From contig NC_088102.1 of the NCBI RefSeq assembly GCF_036370855.1, positions 70,751,601-70,815,600 of the forward strand: a stretch of 64,000 bases of DNA. The letters are read 5' to 3'. Under the pieces are notes generated by a model that worked only from the letters and a program-made list of their open reading frames with translations, had not been told where the DNA came from and did not search any database. Position 1 is the first letter of the stretch. Every line of letters starts with the position of its first letter. Positions 37,841-49,800 of the stretch are shown piece after piece. Position numbers and translations under genes: made by a program. Source of the DNA: Dromaius novaehollandiae (Eukaryota; Chordata; Aves; Casuariiformes; Dromaiidae).

Positions 37841-40800
37841 ATGCGGCGGGGGTAGGTGCGGGAGCCCGGCGGCTGCGCGCGGGGGCAGGGGGCGGCCGGG
37901 GAGCCGTTAGCGCCGCGCGGGGGAGGGGCGGCGGGGCCGGGCGGGCGGCGCAGCGGCGGCGGTTCCCCTGAGGAGAAGGGGCAGCCGGCAGCCCTGAGGG
38001 GCGGCCGCTCGGTGCGGGGGTCAGAGAGGTGCCGGGGCCGAGGCGTTTCGCCGAGCCGCGGGAGCCGGGTCGCGTTTCGCCGTTCAGCCCGCCGGGTTTG
38101 CGGTAACGCCTGGCGGCCTCGGGGCTCGGCCTCCCCCGAAGGCCGTCCCGGTGTGCGAGGGCTGTGTGTGCACACACACCGTGCGGCATGAAATCCAGGT
38201 ACGGAGACAGCGATACCGCTCCACGGCGAGCCCCTGACATAAGCCGTGGCTGGTTGCTGTCTGTTGAGGCAAATGTAAGAAAAAGGAGTCGCTACGTTAC
38301 ACCGTAATGTAAGAAAAACAAATTGCCACGTTATGCCGTAATGGAATGCTAGCGTGCGTTGTGCCAAGGTAAACGTTTTTGGGACGTTTGTAACTGAGAG
38401 TCTTTTGGGGCAGGTGAGTAAATGCTGTCTGAGGACACGTGTCAGCGTGTCAGCTGTGCTCTGATTTCAGGCACGCACTGCAATCAGGGGTTACCATGTT
38501 CTTTCGGCTGTCAGGCTTTTGCTCTGGTTATGACGAGCGATTGGGGCAAAAAAGCCAGCTCCTCTGCGTGAGTTTGAGCAGCAGACTTCAACCTGGAGAG
38601 ACCCGCAGGCTGTTCGTACAGGAAATAGTCCTGTCAGATCAGCATTAGAGGAAACATGTGGGGCCCTGCTGGAAAAAGTGCGGATCCTGCACATTTTTTG
38701 CCTTTTCTACAAAATCCAACTTTAGAAGGTTGTGGGTTTTTTTTTTCTTTTTTGAAGTTTCATTTCTTGCGTGTGGGGGACCTTTAGAATATGATACTGA
38801 GGATTTTCTGAGGAATGTAGCCTCCAGTCAGATGAGCAATGGAAAGAAGGTGCTAGCACACGCTGTCCTTTGGTCTCAGTGGGGGTATACTTCAAAGCCC
38901 CGGCAGGACAGTGGAGACAGGGGCTCTGCTGGGCAGGAGTCAGCAAAGCAGTGGCATTCTGGGGAATTCTGTTTGCACAGAGTGGAGAATTGCACTGTTC
39001 TGTAACGGAAGATAGAGTGTTTTTTTTCAGGAGAGGTTTTTAGGTCCCTTGGCATTACAGAGACTGTGTGGGTGGGACTGTTCTGTTCATCTGTGTCCTC
39101 CAGTTTTCTTCCGTAGCATGTGGAAGTATGCTAGAGCGCTTGCCTCCAAGACAGACAACTTTCACCTGAGAATTTGAGAGCCGTAAAGAAACAATATTTT
39201 TTCTTCCTGTTTTATGTAAGGGGTAGATTGGCTGTCTTGGTAGCTTAGCAGACTGCTGAAATGCTCCTTTTGATTTGTGTAGCTTTGCCTTTTCCCTTGC
39301 TCTTTGTCCTTGTTTTTCTTGTTACTTTTTACCAGCTGATCAGGTTTGAATTTACCTTTTCCTCCATCTTCTGCTCTTTGTTTCTTTGTGATCACAGAAG
39401 CCGGAGATGCTAAGACTGACCAGGCCCCATCGTGTCTGTTTCCCATCTAATGCTGAAGTATCTGGAGAGATGTGTTCCCTGTAACTTAGTTTAATCTCAA
39501 AAGGCCACAGCAGAGAGGGCTTCCACTACATCATCTGGGAGATGGTTTAACTGTTGAACAGACCTCTCTGGAACTCCTTCCCTGCTTCTTGGCAAACCCA
39601 TTGCAGAGAACCTCCCCTGATATTGGTGGCAAGGATGGATTGGTCTCGTTCAGTTTCCACCTTCCTGTGATTGGTTTCATTCCTTTCTTTTGGGTCATTC
39701 TGCTGCTTAATCCCTCCCCTTCCTTAGTGTTTGGAGCCTTTGGAGACCTCCTTATCCCATTAGTGATGTCACTGTTTAGGTAAGTGATACACATTAGCTA
39801 ATCTTGAGTGTTCTAAACCATTTTATTTCTTCTAGGCAGTTCTGCCTTTCCTCTGATTAACCAATGTGCCAACAGAGCAGCCCAGCTGGATGGAGCAGGC
39901 TCCGCACAGTCTGGACACCACATAGTGCTATTTCTCTCCCTCCCTCCCTCCCTCTCTCCCTCCCTCCCTCTCTGACTGGCCTCAAACAGCAGGTGTCTGT
40001 CCAGGCTGGGACTTCTTGTTGGTCATGGCTCACTCATTCAGACTCATCCCTCTGTGGGTTGCTTTTTATCAAGCAGTTCCAACCTGCTGAATCGCTTGAT
40101 ATGAATTATCTTTGCTTGGAGGCACTGGCTGTTCTTTATCCTCTGGCTGAAACTAATTTTATTTCCTTGCCTTTTCCTTTTCCCTCAGGTACCCTCTTAA
40201 TATTATTTTCCACGCTTCCAAATTTAGCATTACCACCAGCATGAACACCCCCCCCCCCCCCAGATTTTTTCCAGTGGATGTTCAGTAGAAGAAGGTGGAG
40301 TCAGCAGGACCCCAGCTCCTTCTCTATCCTTTCTTACCTTCCAGCACTGCTGTGTGATCATCCTTCTGGTGCTTTCACTCGTGCATGCTTAATGAAGATG
40401 TCGGCAAAATCTTTGATACCACCTGCGTGTCCCGGTCCCGTGGTGCTGAAATAAAAATGCCGTTCAGTTTGCATGGCAGGGCCACCATGGGTGGTTCCGT
40501 GCTTGTAGTCTTCCAAGGGTCCAAAGAGTTTTCTTTCTGTGACTTCTCACATGCTTTTCTTCTGTACCTAAGCTAAATTAGCTGGTGGCAGTTTTCTGGC
40601 TGCTGCTTCCTTCCCTTTTTGAAAGATGATTGGGGACAGCTTTTGCTCGTGTACAACTTTGAGGAGAGGGAGGATAATCTCCAGGGCAATTTGCCTAGAA
40701 AAGGCAGTAGCACATGCTCTTGCCAGGTGACGTAGCCTAGGAGAAGAAGGCCTGTCAGTAGACAGCCCTCCTAATTTGACTGCTTTTTTTGCATTTGGGT

Positions 40801-43800
40801 CAAATGAAGGGGTCAAGGCTGTCTTGAGCTGGGCATGGCTGAGAAGATAAGCGTAGTCTGTCTGCGCTCTGTTGTACAGCAAGGGGAGCTGGGGCCAGAG
40901 CAGGGGAGAAGAGTGAGGCTTGTTCGGCGTGCAGGAGACGGGGCATGATCGGAAGAGGCTGGAAAAAGGGAGGAACAGAAAGTGAACCTTAAAGGGTAGA
41001 AGGAGGCTTGGCAAGTGACAGCTTCTGTGCAGGAGAAGGCAGTGGGCAAGAAGCAGTGGCCAGAAGGAGTGTGGTGGAAGGGGGATTGGTGCTGTGTGTG
41101 GAAGAGGACAGCACCAGCGCTCAGCTAAGGCTTGTGGCAGAGAAATGGCAGCAAGTTAATCGGAATTGCGGTGTGTGCATGCTGCTGCGTGGCTGGACAT
41201 GATAGAAAGTTTCCACGTATGCAAGGCTTGATTGCGCTCCCTCTGACTTCAAATGGCCAGTGACCACATGAGGACAGCTCAATGAGTGAAAAAGGGGTGA
41301 TGCTCATGCAGTGCCTCATCATGGGGATCAGCTGCAGAGCCTACTAAATTCATCAGCCTCTTCTGGGATCTGTGATAGCTTTCTGACAAAGTCATCCAGA
41401 GCACTGGGGAACAGTGTCCTGGGTGTGTTTTTTTTCTGGTTTGCTCACTCTATTAAGTCTGTGCTTGCCAGTCACTGCAACTAAGAAATAGGGGTTCATC
41501 TCAGCTCAGTGGAAATACTCTGTCTTAGACAGCTGTGTGGAGGACTTTAGTGGGAAACTGGCTAAATACTTAGTTAAAAATAGAGCTTTCCCTTCTGAAG
41601 CAGGAGGGGGGGGGGGGGAGGAAGGCTGGGTTTGCAGTGAAGAGGGTTAGAGCTTGTGTGTTGCTGGGGAATGAGAGCTCTACTGTCTTTTCTTGCTGCT
41701 ACTCTTCAGTTGGGGAAGCAGTGTCCCTGAACTTAAGCCCACTGGGTGTTTACCGGAGTCGTAAACAAGCAGGCTGCTGTCTGTTTTTCTCTCCTGTTGC
41801 TCTGCGCTCTGTTCTGCGGGCATGCTGATTTGCGATGCCAAAGTCTGGGTGTCTGAGCAGTACTTCTGAAACTGAGGGATTCCTGGAGCAGCAGGCTTGA
41901 GTTCTCCAGCTTTATTCTGAGTTAAAGCATCTGGGACACACCAGTTGAGAAGGATAAAACCAGGAGTTACTAAATGCTTTGCTTTGACTAGTAAGCTGTG
42001 TGTGTGTCCAGATTTTAACTGACTGTGAGGGAGTACTCACTGTTGAGAAACCAGCCTTTCTTAAAAGGCTGAATGTCTTAAACTGTATTCGGTGTGATTC
42101 TTGAAGATCCTAGGATAGAAGTAGAGATTTTCTCCAAAGTCTTTATCTTGAACAGTCGTTTCCTCTCTGTTGCTGGTCTGGAAGCAATCCATACCAAAAG
42201 TGTGAAGTGCTTCAACAGGGAGACAGTGCCTGCGTGCAGTGCTGTTCACTGCATTTACTAGGCTTTGCTGGGAAGAGGCACAAGAGAAATGGCTCAGTCT
42301 CATGCTCCGTATGCCTGTGCTAACTTTCAAAATTTGCCTGGAATCAATGTGCAGGATAGGGGAACCGAGGCACAAATGTATGACAGAGCTTGCTAAGTTG
42401 CTCAGTGAAGGTGGAGGGAGGGTAGGTGGGTTTGCATCAGATTGCAGCATTCGTAGTCCAGAGCAGGGCTTCAGCACTGTCCTTTGCCTGCCAGGGGTAG
42501 GGACCAAGGTGGTGGTAAGTATCCAGCACTGCCTGTCACTTGGGCTCCTTGTCTCTGCGCATTTATTTCAGCCCTAAGCTCATCAGATGTCTCGCTAATC
42601 CTTGCAGGGCTTGACTGGACTGAGAATGGGTGTAGAAGTTGCTTTTGCTGAGAGTAAGGAAGCTTCTGATCTTCCTTCAGACCTGCGTTGGCTTCTTGGT
42701 TGGCTGCCTGGCTGGGGACTGCGTGATGCAGAGATAAGGGAGGGGGGGAAATGTTGCTCCTCCACCTCTATGTGAATCCTAGTCTCCCTGGGGATTTGCT
42801 TTCTAACGGGCTCCCCTGGTGATTCTTTCAGTCCTTGTTTGAAGAGCTGGATGGGAGGAATTGGCTCTTTTAGGACTTTCCCTTCCTAGAAGGGCCTCTG
42901 CTGAGGAAAAACAAGCCCAGCCAAGGGGGAAAGGGTCAGGTGCTGCTGTTGTGCACAAAGCAGGTCCCCTAAGCCTGTCCTGGCCTATCCTCCTGGCCTC
43001 GCTTTAGTGTTTTTGGGAGCCTGGAGGAGGATGTGTTGGGAGTGTTAGAGGATGGCTGTGAAACAACTGCTAGTCCTAGTTTTGGAGGAGGCCTGATGCT
43101 TTTCTGGCCCCCCATTCAGCTGCTGTAGGCAGATTCCTGCAGCGCAGTGGCCCACAGCCTTTTCAGTGCCTTTGATTGGGACCCACCACAGCTTCTCTAG
43201 CAAGCAGAGCTTGCTGCTGAGTGCCCTTTTTGGTGCAACGCTGCTCAACCTTCTCAAGATGTTGTGGAAAGCCAGTCAAGCCTGTCCTGATGTTGCCTCC
43301 AAGGGTGTTTCTCAGCCTGGCAGGTGTGTTGATTGCCCCCAGTAGACAGCTCCCGTGTGAAGTTTCACTGTATTGGTACCCCACAGCCAGGCCTGTTTTG
43401 AGGAAGATAGCCAGAAGCAGCCAGCTGTGGGACACTGGAAGCCGCTGATGCCGTCCAAAGGCAGCAAGGAGGAGCCGGAGCCTGAGTGCCAGGACCCAGG
43501 TGGGGATGAGAGCCAGTCCACCGAGCAGCTCAACGTCTCCCGTCTGCGCAGCTCCTCAGTGGAGATCCGTGAAAAGGGGTCCGAGTTCCTGAAGGAAGAG
43601 CTGCACAAAGCGCAGAAGGTAAAGCCCAGGGTTTGTGAGAACACCCAAGAATGGAGGTGCAGACTTGGGAAGTGGGGTTTTCTTAGAGGTAAGGGAGGGA
43701 AGGGGCTAAATGCCACAGTCTGGAGCGGATGGAAGGGGAGACAAAATGCTTTGGAGCTCTCACATTCTTGTCCATTCCCTGGACAGGAGCTGAAACTGAA

Positions 43801-46800
43801 GGACAAGGAATGTGAGAGACTGTCAAAAGTCAGAGAACAGCTGGAACAGGAACTAGAGGAGTTAACAGCTAGTCTGTTTGAGGTACCGCCCTCTTTCTCT
43901 TCCCATTGTTTCTTAATCTAAGCTCACCTCCACCACCTTTGAGGTAGGCTTTCCCTGAACCATACTCGTCCTACCTCTTCCCACAGTTTCCTTCTTCCAC
44001 CTCTTCTTTCCCCCTTGGAGAAGCAGACCTGGGCAATGCTGCAGGCGCATCCTCATGGAGGCTCTTACCTGCTCCTGGGGAGGGTTTGCATGTGTTCCTC
44101 TCCCATCTTGCCGCCTGTAGTGTGTCATAGAGGGCACAACAAGCAAGCATGGGTTCATGGTTGCAAACCCAAGCAAAACCAGATGTCCCCATCCCGTGGC
44201 TGCTCTGTAGCAAGGTCTGGACAGAAGCTGCTGTGTAGCAAAGACGAGTGACTTGTGGCCCTGCCTCATGTCAGCCCTTGCTTGGGGAAGGAGCAACTGG
44301 AGCATCCCCAGCATACTGGGCTCCAGTGAGTGCTCAGAGGACTTGTAGTTTTTTATATATAAATTTTTTTATTTATATATGTGTGTGTATGTATAAAATA
44401 TGATTCTGGCCAAACACTATGCTGGCAAAATCCCATTTCCCACCAGCTCTAATCTCTAGGTCTGACTGGGCAGTGAGGAAGGCAAGAGCCCAGCTGCATC
44501 TTTGAGGCACAGGCTGGTGTTGCACGTAAGGGCCCTGAGAGCATCCCCCCTCCTGGAGGTTTGGTTGCCTGGGCTCAGGGCCAGCTTAGTGATAGCACAG
44601 CTGAGGGCTGCCCAGGAAGCCCAGCCAGTGGGTCTGTGTCAGAATTGCGGAGGAACAAGACCAGGTGTGGACATAGCTGCTGCTTGGCTGTGACCTAGCA
44701 CAGGTAGGAGCCAGCAGAAAGGCCTCAGCTTTACAGCAGGTCCCGGTGGGGGGAAGGAGCGGCAAGCTCTTGCTTCTAACTCTCTTCACAACAGCTCTTA
44801 TCAGCAAAGGAGATGACCTTGGACTCAGCCAGCTAAACTCCTAGGAGGGGGATGCACTCTGGGCCCTGATGCTGACAGCCTTGTTCTGGGGAGCTCTGGG
44901 GGAAGACTCCTCGCAGCTGACAGCGTAAAACCTTTGGATGTGGCAGTGACGTCTGTCTCCCTGCCTACTCGCACAGAGCATGTGATACGGCAGAGCTGTG
45001 GCCTGCCCGGTGAACTCTGCGAGTTGGGGCTGCAGCAGGCAGACTAAAACTCTCTCTGGTCCAGGAAGCGCACAAGATGGTGAGAGAAGCAAACACTAAA
45101 CAGGCGGCGTCAGAGAAACAGCTGAGGGAGGCACGGGGGAAGGTGAGAACTGCGCTCTCTGTGACTTGATCTCTGTGCTAGGTTGGTGCCATCTCTGCCT
45201 GGCCTTGCCACGGTGCTGTTTGTTGGCTGGAGGAGAGCAAAGCGTCCGCTGCTTTGCCTCCCTCAGATGCTGTGTTGGCTCTGCTCCCTCTCCAGCAGAC
45301 AATGACTGAGGGTGGGGGCGGGGGGAAGGCTTCCTTACAGTCCTCTGCTGATCCAGCTGCCCTTTGAGGAATGGATTTCAGAGGATCCATGGAGAAGTGA
45401 CCTGTTGCTGTTTAACTGCCACAGCTCTGTGGACTGAGAGAGTAGGGAGCTGGGGAGTGAGAATGTCTTGACTAAGCTGCATCACGGGGCTGCTGAACTG
45501 GTTCGTTCTTGAGGACAAAGAGAAATTGCTTCTGGGTTGTTGGATCTTAAAAGCCTGGGGCAACAGGTGCTCAGACTGTTGAGGAGGTGAGGGAAGGATT
45601 TCCAAATGTTGTTGTTCCTCTCATTAAGATTCTAGGTGATGGTGGGTGTTTGGGAGAATGGGGAGAAGGCTGCATAACTGGGTCCGTAGCTGATAGCCCT
45701 AAGTCCCCAACAGGGTTCCTTGGGGCTCTTGTGTTTGGTGGGGCGCTGCAGGCTCAGCAGGTACTGAAGGTGCTGCGGACTCCTGCCTTGTCTCCTCAGA
45801 TTGACATGCTGCAGGCCGAGGTGACGGCTTTGAAGACTCTAGTGATCACATCCACACCTTCCTCTCCAAACCGGGAGCTGCACCCACAGCTTCAGAGTCC
45901 CACCAAGGCTGTCTTCAGGAAAGGGCATGGCCGAAACAAGAGCACCAGCAGCGCGGTGATCACAGCTGCCAGCCAGAGTGTGACCCCAGAGCCAGTCAGC
46001 CATGAGTGCAAAGAGGTGGGTGAGGGCGACTGACTCCATCAGCCTTGGAGCTGCTGCTGTCGCTGTGCTCCCAGGGCAGGGTTCTGTGCAGGGCTTCCTG
46101 GAAAGCTCTGTGGTTTCAGTGTTGGAAGAAGTTGCGTGAGCAGTAGCATGGCTTGTTCCCTGAATTGTGCTGAGCCAGGCTCTGGAGGGTTTCCATTTGT
46201 GGAGACTTCCCCTTCTGGGAACGACATTCAAGGCTGCGTCAGGACAGCTGCTAGAGGAAGCATTTTAGGGATCTCCAGAGGGCATGGACAGATCCAGGAG
46301 TTAGCAGTGCTGGCAGTGGGTGTCTCAGGAGCTGCTTAGTAGAAAGCCAGCTTTCTGCTGCATCTTGATGGTTGAAACCGCTGCCTGCTCTGATGTGGCT
46401 TTGGTTCCTTCTCTCTGCCTAGTATGGCTTAATGGTTGGAGCCTGGGCCTGGATGCTACCACTCCTCCATGAACTTCTGGTCTCTGTCTCCCGTTGGTTG
46501 TTCTTGGGCATGTCACTGTTCTTCCTCTTCCTACGGGGCATATACTTAATGTTTATCTTCCTCGCCAACTGCACGTTACTGGAGTGGGACAGAGAAGCAT
46601 ACAAGGCATTTGAGAATATCTTTCAACCAAACCCTGTTTAATTCCCTTCGGTGATTTTTATGATCTTTTCTGTTTGTTCCCCACCTGCTGGGACCTTGGG
46701 TGTAAGTAATGTTCCTGCCTACTAGAAGGACCTTTCCACCTGGGACTAGCCAGATGTGTGCACAGCTGTGCCGGGAACCAGAAAGAAGACTGCCTGTGGC

Positions 46801-49800
46801 ATTTGGTCAGGAAGAGTGAAAATGAGCGAGAATGCAGTGGAAGGTGTTGATGGGGGGACATGTCTCTGCTGATTTTTCTGCACCTGTGGCCTCTGTCTTG
46901 AGGCAGCATGAGGGGAACAGGAAGGTTCCTGGTCACTTGGCGTGTGCTGAGGACACAGGCATAAGGGCAGTTAGTGGAATTAGTACCCTTGACAAACAAG
47001 ACGCTGCTGGCAACACTGGTAATCCCAGTATTAGGCAATGAATTCAGTGAACGTGCCTTGACAGCTTCTGTATAGCGCTCTTGTTGCTAGAGTTTGGATG
47101 AAATGCTCCAGGCAGTGTTGTCTATAGCCCCTGTCCTGAGACAGCAGTAGCAACAGGAGATGAAGATCTTTAACTGCTCACAGAACGAGGAACAAAGGCT
47201 GTGTCGGAAAGAAAACCAAGGGCAAAGTCAGCTCAGTAACTGTAAAGCCATGCTGCACTGGTTTCTCTTGGTCAAATGGAGAAGAGTCCAGATATGCTGG
47301 AAGTTGGTGTCAGATACATAGTTAGAAGCTGCTTTGGGGGCCAGGAAGGAAGGTTCTTAATCTTTAGGTCCTGTGACCTCTCCCAATGCTAACGATTCCT
47401 TCAGTCAGGACAGAGGAGCTCCAAACTTGAGACCCCTGAGTTAGGTGAACCACTGACTACCCTGAAGAAGTCACCTTGTGCCTACTGTAAGCGGGGATAA
47501 CTTTTGCTGACTGGGTAGTTCATTTGGTTGTTCTCAGCTCAACCTCAGCAGAGCTTGTGCTGTTCAGAAAAATGCTAGCTCTTGTAAGTCACTTGCTTCT
47601 TAAAAGTCTGGACCTGTCATCAATGTTACAGATCACATTTCTTTGTATAGACAATTTCTACCTGCTGCAGATATCTTGGAGCTTAAAATGCCAGTGTTAT
47701 AGTTCCCTGAGTGACTAATAATTTTATGTATTAAGGATGAGTGGGTTTTTTTTGTTTTGTTTTCTAAACTTACTAACTCTTGTCTCTCAAATTCTTTAAT
47801 GGCCTGTGTGAGAGGTGGTAAAAGGGAACCTGGCACTTGGAGATTAAGTACTCTGTGCTTTATGGAAAAACATGCACCTTAAACCGAGCCTAAAAATGGC
47901 AGAAATTCTGTTCCCTTTATTGCGCCTCAAGCTGAAGTCCAAAGGTGTGGCTTGTGGCTCTGCGATATCTTGAGCAGTGGGCTTAGCTCCCAGAAGGAGA
48001 GGGCTTCAGCCTGTGTCTTTATCTGTTTGTCTCACGTCTTTTTTACCTCTCTTTCTTGCCTATCTCTAAACCTTTTCCTTGACTGTCTGTCTCTTCCTCT
48101 GCCCTCAAAGTCTGGGGTACCCGCTCTCCTCTCTCTGCTCCTTTGTATCATCCCTGGGAAGGCTATCCACATCACCTATGAACCAGCCTGGCAGGCCTTG
48201 GGGGCAGATGCTTCCTCATCCTTGCGGCAGGTAACCTTTCTGGAGGCTGGGCAAGGCGTTGAGAACAGGATTGGGGAGGGTGGGACCCATGTGCCTCTCA
48301 CTTCCAGCTTTTCAGTTCTAGCTTCCTTTTATGCTAACCTCCATTTTTTGTTTTGTTTCTGTTTGTTTCTCAAATTGTTTTTCCATCTTGTGGCTCTGAA
48401 GCTGTCTCCTGGCACCAGGTGAGCAGTCTCCATAGCACAGAGCGAGTGTGCTAGAACTTGGACCTTTCTCAGCTTTCTTCACTCATTTTCTGTATTGCTC
48501 AGTGGGTTTATTTTTTTATTTTTATTTTTTTTTCCTCCTTTCAGCAGCTTTAACAGGATTTGCTGGCCTTTTAAGGAGATGCTCTGTCAGTCAGGTTGGT
48601 GGTTGGGCTGATGCTGCCATCTGGGGTTGAAATGTCAGGCCCCAGAGAGTCTCCAGCCGGCTAGGAATGCAGGATGGAGGGAGCAACCTTCCTGCTGGCT
48701 CGAGAGAGGAGAGCAAGCTCTGTCCTGGGTCCCTCGCTGCTGAGGAGTGGTAATACTTGCGAGCCCATCTGTAAAGGGAATGAGTAGGCATTGGAATCTG
48801 GATCTATTTCTGCTCTTTGAGCTCCCTTGGAAAGACCTGGCTTCCTACGCTCGGCTTGCCTCCGCCAGCCTACGTGACTGTCCAGCATTCCCATTACTTC
48901 AGAACTCGAGTGTTTGGGGAGTCTCAGGACTTGGAGTGGTCTTTAAAGGGCTGGCACACCTTGTTACTTAGACTTGCTAATTGTAGTCTTGCTGATGGCT
49001 GTTTGTTGGTAGTAGTGTGTGTGGTTCTTTTTTTTTTTTTTTTCCTCCCCCCCCTTCTTCTCCAATTCATCCTTTTTTGCGTAGCAATCCTTTGCTTACA
49101 GAAGGGTTCTGCCTTCTGTGTCCTGGGTGTCATTGCCACTGTGCTTTGCCATTCAGCTGCCCTTGTCATTCTTGTCATAGGCTGAGTGGGAACTTGGTCC
49201 GCATAGCAGTTGCCTGGTGGCTTTCCTGCAGCAAAGGCTCTGGCCTGCCTGGAGGAAGATGAGAAATGCAGGTGTCTAGTGGGTTTATTCTGCTAGAAAC
49301 CTGCATAGCTGTGTCAGTCCAGTGCAGAACTGATGGGTGGGAGACAGAAGACCTCTTGCGTGAGCCTGGTTCCCTCAGATGCTTCTGTGATGTCTGAGCC
49401 TTTCTCAATGCTGAAGCAAATGTGTTTAGAAGCTAGGTTTACCCGCATGCTAACAGATGCCTTCTGATAAGGTATCTCTCCCTTTGACCAAACTCTTCTC
49501 TTCCCACCCTTCTTGGACACTTGCTGCAGGTCGATTCCATTTTATTTGCTGAGTTCCAGGCCTGGAAGGAGTCTCCAACTCTGGATAAATCCTGCTCCTT
49601 CTTGGACAGAATTTACCGAGAAGATGTAGGACCATGCCTGGATTTCACTAAGCAGGAGGTGAGTGCTGGAAAAGGAGGAGAAAAACTGCACAGTTGGGCA
49701 GCACCGAAGCTGTACCCTCTCTGGAGGGTCCATTGCGCATCCATACCTGCAGTCATTTCTCTTTGCTGCAGCTGTCGGAGCTGGTGCGAGCAGCTGTGGA

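Larger units (their letters stand above)
37440..38160. promoter_or_regulatory. RAB3IL1: CpG island, RAB3IL1 promoter
   Basis: Very GC- and CpG-rich sequence without a TATA box. It contains six CAACGG/CCGTTG words, a CACGTG E-box at 37642-37647, a dense GC-box array at 37651-37684 and the proposed first coding exon at 37841-37851. Transcription probably starts diffusely around 37690-37730. The position, 5.5 kb upstream of the first strongly conserved exon and on the same strand, fits a CpG-island promoter with a long first intron. Confidence 0.75.
37852..43386 (+). other. RAB3IL1: RAB3IL1 intron 1
   Basis: A 5.5 kb intron inferred between the CpG-island exon and the exon at 43387. I found no conserved exon within it. 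It contains a CCCT microsatellite at 39933-39973, a run of 13-14 C near 40247-40261, a G run near 41608-41619 and a possible SINE relic at 42340-42410. Alternative first exons may exist here but none stands out. Confidence 0.5.

Noticed and set aside
46432-46641. 69-codon Leu/Phe-rich frame as a small membrane protein
   Set aside because: The DNA follows a degenerate SINE consensus and lies inside an intron with no promoter or splice evidence.
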